Source: Symsagittifera roscoffensis (Eukaryota > Xenacoelomorpha > Acoela > Convolutidae). Taken from it: DNA of 64,000 bases. Positions 58,511 to 64,000 of the stretch are shown here, piece by piece; the first letter of the stretch is position 1, and every line of letters begins with the position of its first letter. A model generated the notes under the pieces. That model saw only the letters and a program-made list of their open reading frames with translations. It did not search any database and was not told where the DNA came from. The stretch is from contig NC_087065.1 of NCBI RefSeq assembly GCF_963678635.1, positions 71,435,345 through 71,499,344 on the forward strand, given 5' to 3'. A program made the translations under genes and the position numbers.

Positions 58511-60288
58511 TTTTGCCTTAGAGTTGAGTACACGTAATTTTTCATGCCGCTCGGCCTTTTCTTTCAACTACTTATTAAAGTCTAAGAATGTTGATGGCTG
58601 CCAATTATACCTAACAGTATGCACTGACCAAGCTTCCTTGAGGTTACGCGGAAGTTTACTAACAGCTTGGTTTAACAGGTTAACACTCTCTAGATCATCG
58701 TTGAATGAAAATTATTTGAAAACTGCTACGAGGCCAGATATGGCAGAGGAGTAACTAATGACATTTTCCGAATTGTGCATCTTAAGTGGAGGAAAAGTAT
58801 TCAGCTTATCAAGATGCGCACCACTAATGGCATGTGGTTGCCCAAACGTCCGTTGCAAGGTAGCCAGTGCATCCTTGTACATAACGCCACTATAACTAAA
58901 CTCCGCAATTGCGTATTTTTGCCTGTGACGAGCGTTATTAAGTATGTCAGTTTCGTATCATCGGTGAGAACAGCAGAATCAACGGTGGACTTAAACCGAC
59001 CAATCCATTCGTGCCAGTTTAACGGGTTGCCGTCAAACTGGGCTAACTTCCATTCAGGAAGATGATCTTTGCGGCAATGCATCAAAAATTCCGCCAGTTC
59101 ACGAGCGGAGATAGGTTGATCCGATGAACAACCTTGATTCGGATAAGCAGAAGGCGGTGCGTAGTCTTCGTTGACTGGCTGATAACCAGTATGATTATTA
59201 TTGACAAAATGCGGAACATGTTGTGGATGAACTGGGGGAGTATTGAAATACACAGTCCCTCCACTAGTATATGGGGCGGCGGTGTTACACAATGGGACAA
59301 CAGTTGTCACATTAGAAAATTTTTTTCCAGCCTTACAACACTGAGCAGGCGTGACGATTGGAGTTGTAGCTGCCAATCGCCATAAATTTGCATCACTTGT
59401 GTAGTAATCGTTGATATTAGGTGACACAGTATGCGGAACAAAGGGAAGATTATGTTGCGTCTGGACTGGCGCTGCATGGCAATTAGGTGCCGAAAAAAAC
59501 CGGCGTTGGGTTTACTCCAGAGGATGAGAAGCCACCACCAGCAAAGGCAGGTGACAAAGAAACAAAACCAGAACCGGGTTGTGCCGGTAACATTGGGACA
59601 GGTAATGATTCCGGTTGCGCGATGGCAAAACTACCATTAGTTATGTTCAAACTCATGGCCTGTAAAGGAACAGCAGACGGTGGTGGCAACTCGTGAGCAC
59701 TACAATGCATATTGTTAACTGGGACTGAAACAGATGGAATAGAAGCTTGCAATGGCAAAAGGTTTGCACTGCCAAATTGAGGCATAGCCCGATGTCCATA
59801 ACTATAGATTCCATAGTCACTCAAGGCTGTGTGCTCGTGGTTATGACTGTTACTGGTGTGAATTGCCATGAGCGAGGATCGCGGAAAACGTCGGTTCTGA
59901 CCAAATGGGTACAGGAGCGAAGGCCAGCAAACCTGGCACACTAGCAACGTCAGGAGATGACTGTGAACTAACAGAGTCTACCCAATCATTACTTCGATCG
60001 GTTGCTACTTTTGAAAATAGGTTGACTTACTCCTGTCGAGTTACTTTCCGCTACCTTCTCGCTAACCTCAGATGAACTGTCCTCAAGTTCAAACGCTTTC
60101 ATTTCCATTTCAATCAGTTGCTTTTTATGACTTTCAGCCAATTGCGCTAGCTCCAACTGATTTTGTTCGAACTTAAGACGGTTTTCTTGCTCTTCAAGTC
60201 TTATAGATAACTGATACTGCCTTTACAGCTCCTCATGGCGTCCTTTTAACAAAGATAACTCATGCCGTCGTTTCTCACTTGATGACAT
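58511..60288 (-). pseudogene. Broken gag of element B
   Basis: An ATG at 60288 opens a stretch like the element A coiled coil (SSEKRRHELSLLK, FELEDSSSEVSEKV) with a TAA soon after. Then come Pro-rich segments (59483-59947, 58801-59427) and the DUF1759 core (NWHEWIGRFKSTVDSA). A TGG-to-TAG change (NK-stop-LK, about 58568) ends the core. The first about 165 residues of the element A gag have no counterpart here. Confidence 0.8.
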
Positions 60289-60300
60289 AGTGTTGTAACA

Positions 60301-61956
60301 TTCGCCCAAATACAACACAGCGACGGAGCGTAGAAAAAGTATCTATTAACGACTGGCAGACGTCAGTTACCTTAATTCCACTCGTTTTTCACCGTCTCGA
60401 CTTTGCCAGTTGATTTTCTGGTCTGTTTAGGGCTAAGTAAAAAGTTACTATTTTTAGGCCATCAGTCAAACGACTTTTGATCAGCTTTCGTTTACATGCG
60501 AACACAACCACCTAGCTGAGTCTCGGATCCTCAGACTACGTGATTGCTATTAAAAACACGGCTCGAATACCCTATTTTATCATGTTTTTGTGTGACAGTT
60601 CTATATTAAATCCATTAGAGATGGATTGACCCTTTCCTCTTTCTAGCTACTCATATTCTAAAATATCAAATAATACCGGTGTTAATTCAAGGTTTTACGA
60701 CATCCAAGTAGCTACAAAGTCAGTTTTATATAGTCCCTTCACATACAACAGTCTCTGGGGGACCAAGCCTCCGCTCCCGTAATCTTCCCGAGATAACGTC
60801 CTTATCTCTCCCAATTTGTGGCACGGGAGGGTTCCGCGGATAATTCGATCCCCACTGAAGCTTCCTTTTCCACTAATCTTCACTGCTAAGGATCTTATCG
60901 TGTGTTATTGCCACGATAAGAGGCTTCGTTTTTCTTGTTCTTTCGTGCGACTGTTTTCTGCTATCTCCGTCGTTGTTGTGTTTTTTCGTCCTTTTTAGTC
61001 AAAATGGCCGTCTTTTTGTATTTCTCAGAAATACTGGCCCGTCAATCGAAATTTTAAAAATTCAAATTTTCGGAATATCTAGACCCTCCTTCGCAGTAAT
61101 TTTTCGTTACTAAGGTCTTTATTCGTTTTTTTCATGTCGCCGGAAGGTTGCGCTGTGCCAATCTGTCAGAATGGCACATACTCCCCGGACAAGTCCCCAT
61201 CAATGTCCCTATTGATCGCATAACACCGGGTTATCGTCAAGTGGTACTCCAGTTTTCTATAATTGATCTTACAAATCGCATTAGAAAATGAAGTTTATCT
61301 ACTCCACCTCAACTCACTACGTGTCACAAATGGCATTGTACTACATCTTACTGCCTTCTAATATTTTCACAAAATTTGCACCATGAGGAGTGTCCTAGAT
61401 AAAATTTCTTTTCTGACTACTTACGTCATCTTGCCATATGCCATAAAACTTCTTTTCGCTCTTTGTGATTAAAAAGTTGGGACGTGGCATGGCCACGCAC
61501 CCGTTAAAATTAACTTAACGTCACTCACCAAGTATAATCAGTTATTTATGCGGTCCTTTCAATATTAAAACTAAGAAACTCTGTGGCTAGGAAAGTTATT
61601 GAGTTACTCACCCTTTCCAAGCGAGTTTACCCAAACTTACCATGTCGCCACACAGTGAAATTGTGTCTTACACAGGTTAAAAACTTCAGTCGTGTTTAAA
61701 TAGGTAAATATACTCACCTATGTGCTATATATATACATAAGTAGCATAACTAAAATTTTCTTTCAACAATTTTAACAATTGCAACAATTTTCAAAGTCTG
61801 GTTTGACCAAACTAGATCAAAACAAAAAGTTTAACAAGTTCAATAATCAAACTTGGTTGATTGGTTCAAGGGTTTACACTCAAAGACAATCAAGTTTTTT
61901 CTCCTTCACTTCCTTTCTTGTTCACGTCTTCACTGGTCCTCTTCGTTCCATCATCT
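60301..61956. other. Unexplained stretch between element B and the unknown frame
   Basis: Less AT-rich than most of the window, with no long frame. A 9-bp hairpin cttatcgtg/cacgataag with 9-base loop lies at 60894-60920, and a small one cgtggc-atg-gccacg at about 61484. A 62-codon minus frame (60695-60883) has balanced composition but is unrecognised. It could be an untranslated part of the neighbouring 62-64 kb insert or host sequence. Confidence 0.4.
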
Positions 61957-63985
61957 TCATTCCATTGCTTCTCCATCCTGATCTTCAGCTCCGCTGTCTT
62001 CTAGGACTTTCTCCAGCATGCCCATGGAGTTGCGGGCTGTGCCCCAACTCTCCTGCTCCATCAGCCTCGGTTTGCAACAAGGTAGCAGGCCCACATTCAC
62101 CTTTTGCTCCCGGTTCCTGCAAAAGCTGTTGTGAAGACACAGGCTCACATATCGTTCTTGGTCAGCTCTTAAGACCTCTTTCTTCTCATCTTCAGTTACA
62201 CAAGGCGCTCCAGCTACTCGCTTCACCGCCGTGGTGACTGCGTTTCTGTGCGTCAGGAATGCTCTCTTATAGGCTCCCGGTCCTATATCTAGCTGGAAAG
62301 ATTGATAGGCTTCCATGTTCCTCGACATGTGGCGCTTCGCGCGTTCATACATCCATGACGTCATCACTGCACGAAACCAAGGCATCAACCTTTGCCTTGA
62401 CCATATTCTTTCAATGGCCTTGGGTATTCTCAGAATTTTGCAGGTGGTTCTGAAAAGATCCAATTCGCGGCTCATCTTCACGTTGCTCAGCTGCTCAGGA
62501 GTTGGCACGGCCGTCTCCTGTTCACTCGTGTCCGCGTTAGCCTCCAACCATCTCACTGCCAGCATGGCACTAACCACCACGATTGACACCTGTTGATTCT
62601 GATCGGGCAACCCCGTAGAGTACAACTCCTCCACGTCCCACACTAGCATCAGATTCCCGCGTTTGGGGTACCATAACGTCTGCGCCAAGCAGTGGCAAGG
62701 ATACTCCCCATGGGTTCTCACTATGTTCCTTCAAGTCCCATACCCTGAGGCTCCCAGCAACGGTTCCACCTCCATCATAATTCTGTGTAAATCATCTTTC
62801 TCTTCTATGGTGGGGAATTCAGTGCGTAACGCTCCACTCGCTTTCTGCTTTTGGAACTCGCTCACATTACCTTCGTTCAATCTCAGGATTTCTTCACCCA
62901 CTACGTCTTGCAACTCGCCTTCAGATCTCTTCGGGACTGCCCGAAAGATCTTCGCCAACAAATCATATGACCTCTCCGACATTCTGGCCAACCTCAAGCA
63001 CTTTGGCACAGAGAAAAGATGGTCAATCAACACCTGCTGCGTCCTCGCATCCATCACCACCATGTGTGTAGGATACCTACTATTGCAATATGGCGCGGAG
63101 CTTGAACCCACCAGATATTTTGAACCAGTAGGTTTATGATAGGCTTCACTATCCTTCAGATTCAATTCGTTTTCCAGAGCTTCTCGCCAGCCTCCGATCT
63201 TCTGCTCTGTCTGCAATGTTCCAGGGAATACTTCCACGCTGAGGGACGTCACTAGCTCATGGGCACGCTCCAGGCGCTCAAGCGATTCTATCGAACTGGT
63301 CATGCTACAAAATTCCAAGGCAGTGGTCAAGTTTACATCCGTCACCCCATGACAGTCCGCGACCAACTCCATGCCACTCTTATCCGACATGCTCAATCTT
63401 CCGACATGCTCAATCCGACATGCTCAATCGTGCCACTTGTCGATGCTGCTCGCTCAGCGTGATCAGGCAGTGTCCCAAGTTACAAACATGTCCTTCCATC
63501 CCACTATGTTGAGCTAAACAGGTGCCTTGCTTCAACCAATTGCTCGATGGACTTTCCTCGGATAGCTCCGTGGATGGGTTGCTCTTCCGCTTCGTCATCC
63601 TCATGGCCAGCAGATGGTGTATCATGGCCAGATCATGTAGACTTGCGTCATCATCCAGGTCTAACGTGATATCCGCCGTCATGTCCCAGATTAGACCGGC
63701 GTTAGGGTGGGGACACCAAGAAGGCTTCATGAGCTCCCACATGGTTACTAGGCTGGTTTTCAAGGGACCGTCCCAAGAATCACAATCAAAACTCACTTGC
63801 CCCTTCAGCTCGGGAACCGAGGGTTCGACCACTCGTTCTTCTAAAATAATTCCCAGCTTGGGTTGTTCCACCATCAGCATCCCAGTTTCCTTAATCCGTT
63901 CGACCTAGAAATTGAGCTCTATGACTTGCTCATAGTCGAAGTACGCTTCCCTGGCTTCTTCATTCACGAAGGGATTATACGCCAT
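61957..63985 (-). pseudogene. Unidentified 2-kb reading frame, GC-rich, with two stops and one frameshift
   Basis: From ATG 63983-63985 one frame can be followed to TGA-equivalent stop at 61957 if three lesions are ignored: an in-frame TAG (63905-63907), a 31-base insertion caused by three copies of tccgacatgctcaa (63383, 63400, 63414), and an in-frame TGA (62731-62733). Length without the insertion is 1,998 bases, an exact multiple of three, so the lesions are secondary. Composition is near half G+C, unlike its surroundings. Visible features: acidic segment DLDDDASLHDLAMIHHLLA and helical C-terminal part with VLRADQERYVSLCLHNSF. No zinc, nuclease or polymerase motif. I do not recognise it. 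A structural-protein gene of an RNA virus integrated in the genome is one guess; a host retrogene is another. Confidence 0.6.
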
Positions 63986-64000
63986 CCCCGGTATGCCAGA

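Larger units (their letters stand above)
54098..60300 (-). mobile_element. BEL/Pao LTR retrotransposon, element B (degenerate)
   Basis: Same order and orientation as element A: 3' LTR (54098-54567), polypurine tract, pol remains, gag remains up to about 60290. More than ten frame changes, in-frame stops and a deletion in integrase show it is long dead. Similarity to the gag N-terminal 165 residues, leader, primer site and 5' LTR of element A is not found to the right, so the 5' part is lost or replaced. Protein similarity to element A is obvious but far from identity, so these are different subfamilies. Confidence 0.9.

Noticed and set aside
60301-61956. 5' LTR and primer binding site of element B
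   Set aside because: No match to tggcgccca or to the LTR blocks of either element.
61779-62721. Plus-strand frames at 61779-62237 and 62259-62596
   Set aside because: They lie opposite the unknown minus-strand frame. The minus frame extends over 2 kb in a single register once the lesions are discounted, so the plus frames are shadows.

Overview
The window is AT-rich eukaryotic DNA, about two thirds A+T by eye. It has spliced genes with GT..AG introns, BEL/Pao and LINE-type retroelements, tRNA-like elements and small inverted-repeat elements. No bacterial or phage gene organisation is visible. An invertebrate animal fits best. A fatty acyl-CoA reductase gene and BEL/Pao elements are typical of arthropods, but the sequence alone does not fix the phylum. 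A run of exactly 200 N (45669-45868) marks a draft-assembly gap.

Layout. 1-8627 (minus strand): a nearly complete BEL/Pao retrotransposon (element A) cut off at its 3' end by the window edge. It has a 5' LTR, a tRNA-Lys-type primer binding site, a long structured leader, gag and pol. 9596-11146 (minus): the first two coding exons of a fatty acyl-CoA reductase. The rest of that gene is not in the 1 kb between exon 2 and element A, so the element may sit in the next intron. 11.2-24.3 kb: no convincing gene, only dispersed repeats: a 53-bp-arm palindrome, a 965-bp TA-flanked inverted-repeat element, hAT-like miniature elements and copies of a family whose 3' end carries a hairpin. 24.4-51.7 kb (plus): three small spliced genes (A, B, C) encoding 92-98-residue single-pass membrane proteins. 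A and B are clear paralogues with identical sizes for their first two coding exons. Their introns hold mobile elements, including a 5'-truncated reverse transcriptase element that split a 211-bp tandem repeat in gene A. 46.4-50.6 kb: several diverged copies of an unrecognised coding-like repeat. 52.8-54.1 kb: a decayed LINE. 54.1-60.3 kb (minus): a second BEL/Pao element (B), heavily mutated, with its 3' LTR intact enough to delimit. 62.0-64.0 kb (minus): a GC-richer 2-kb reading frame of unknown identity, broken by two stops and a 31-base local triplication, possibly an old viral integration.

How it fits together. Most of the window is retroelement and repeat debris around a few host genes. 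The two BEL/Pao elements belong to one lineage but to clearly different subfamilies. Their LTRs share a tRNA-like segment with A-box and B-box motifs, and the leader of element A carries three tandem hairpins whose stems covary. The most interesting host signal is the family of small, probably glycosylated membrane proteins, visible only by joining short exons across introns.
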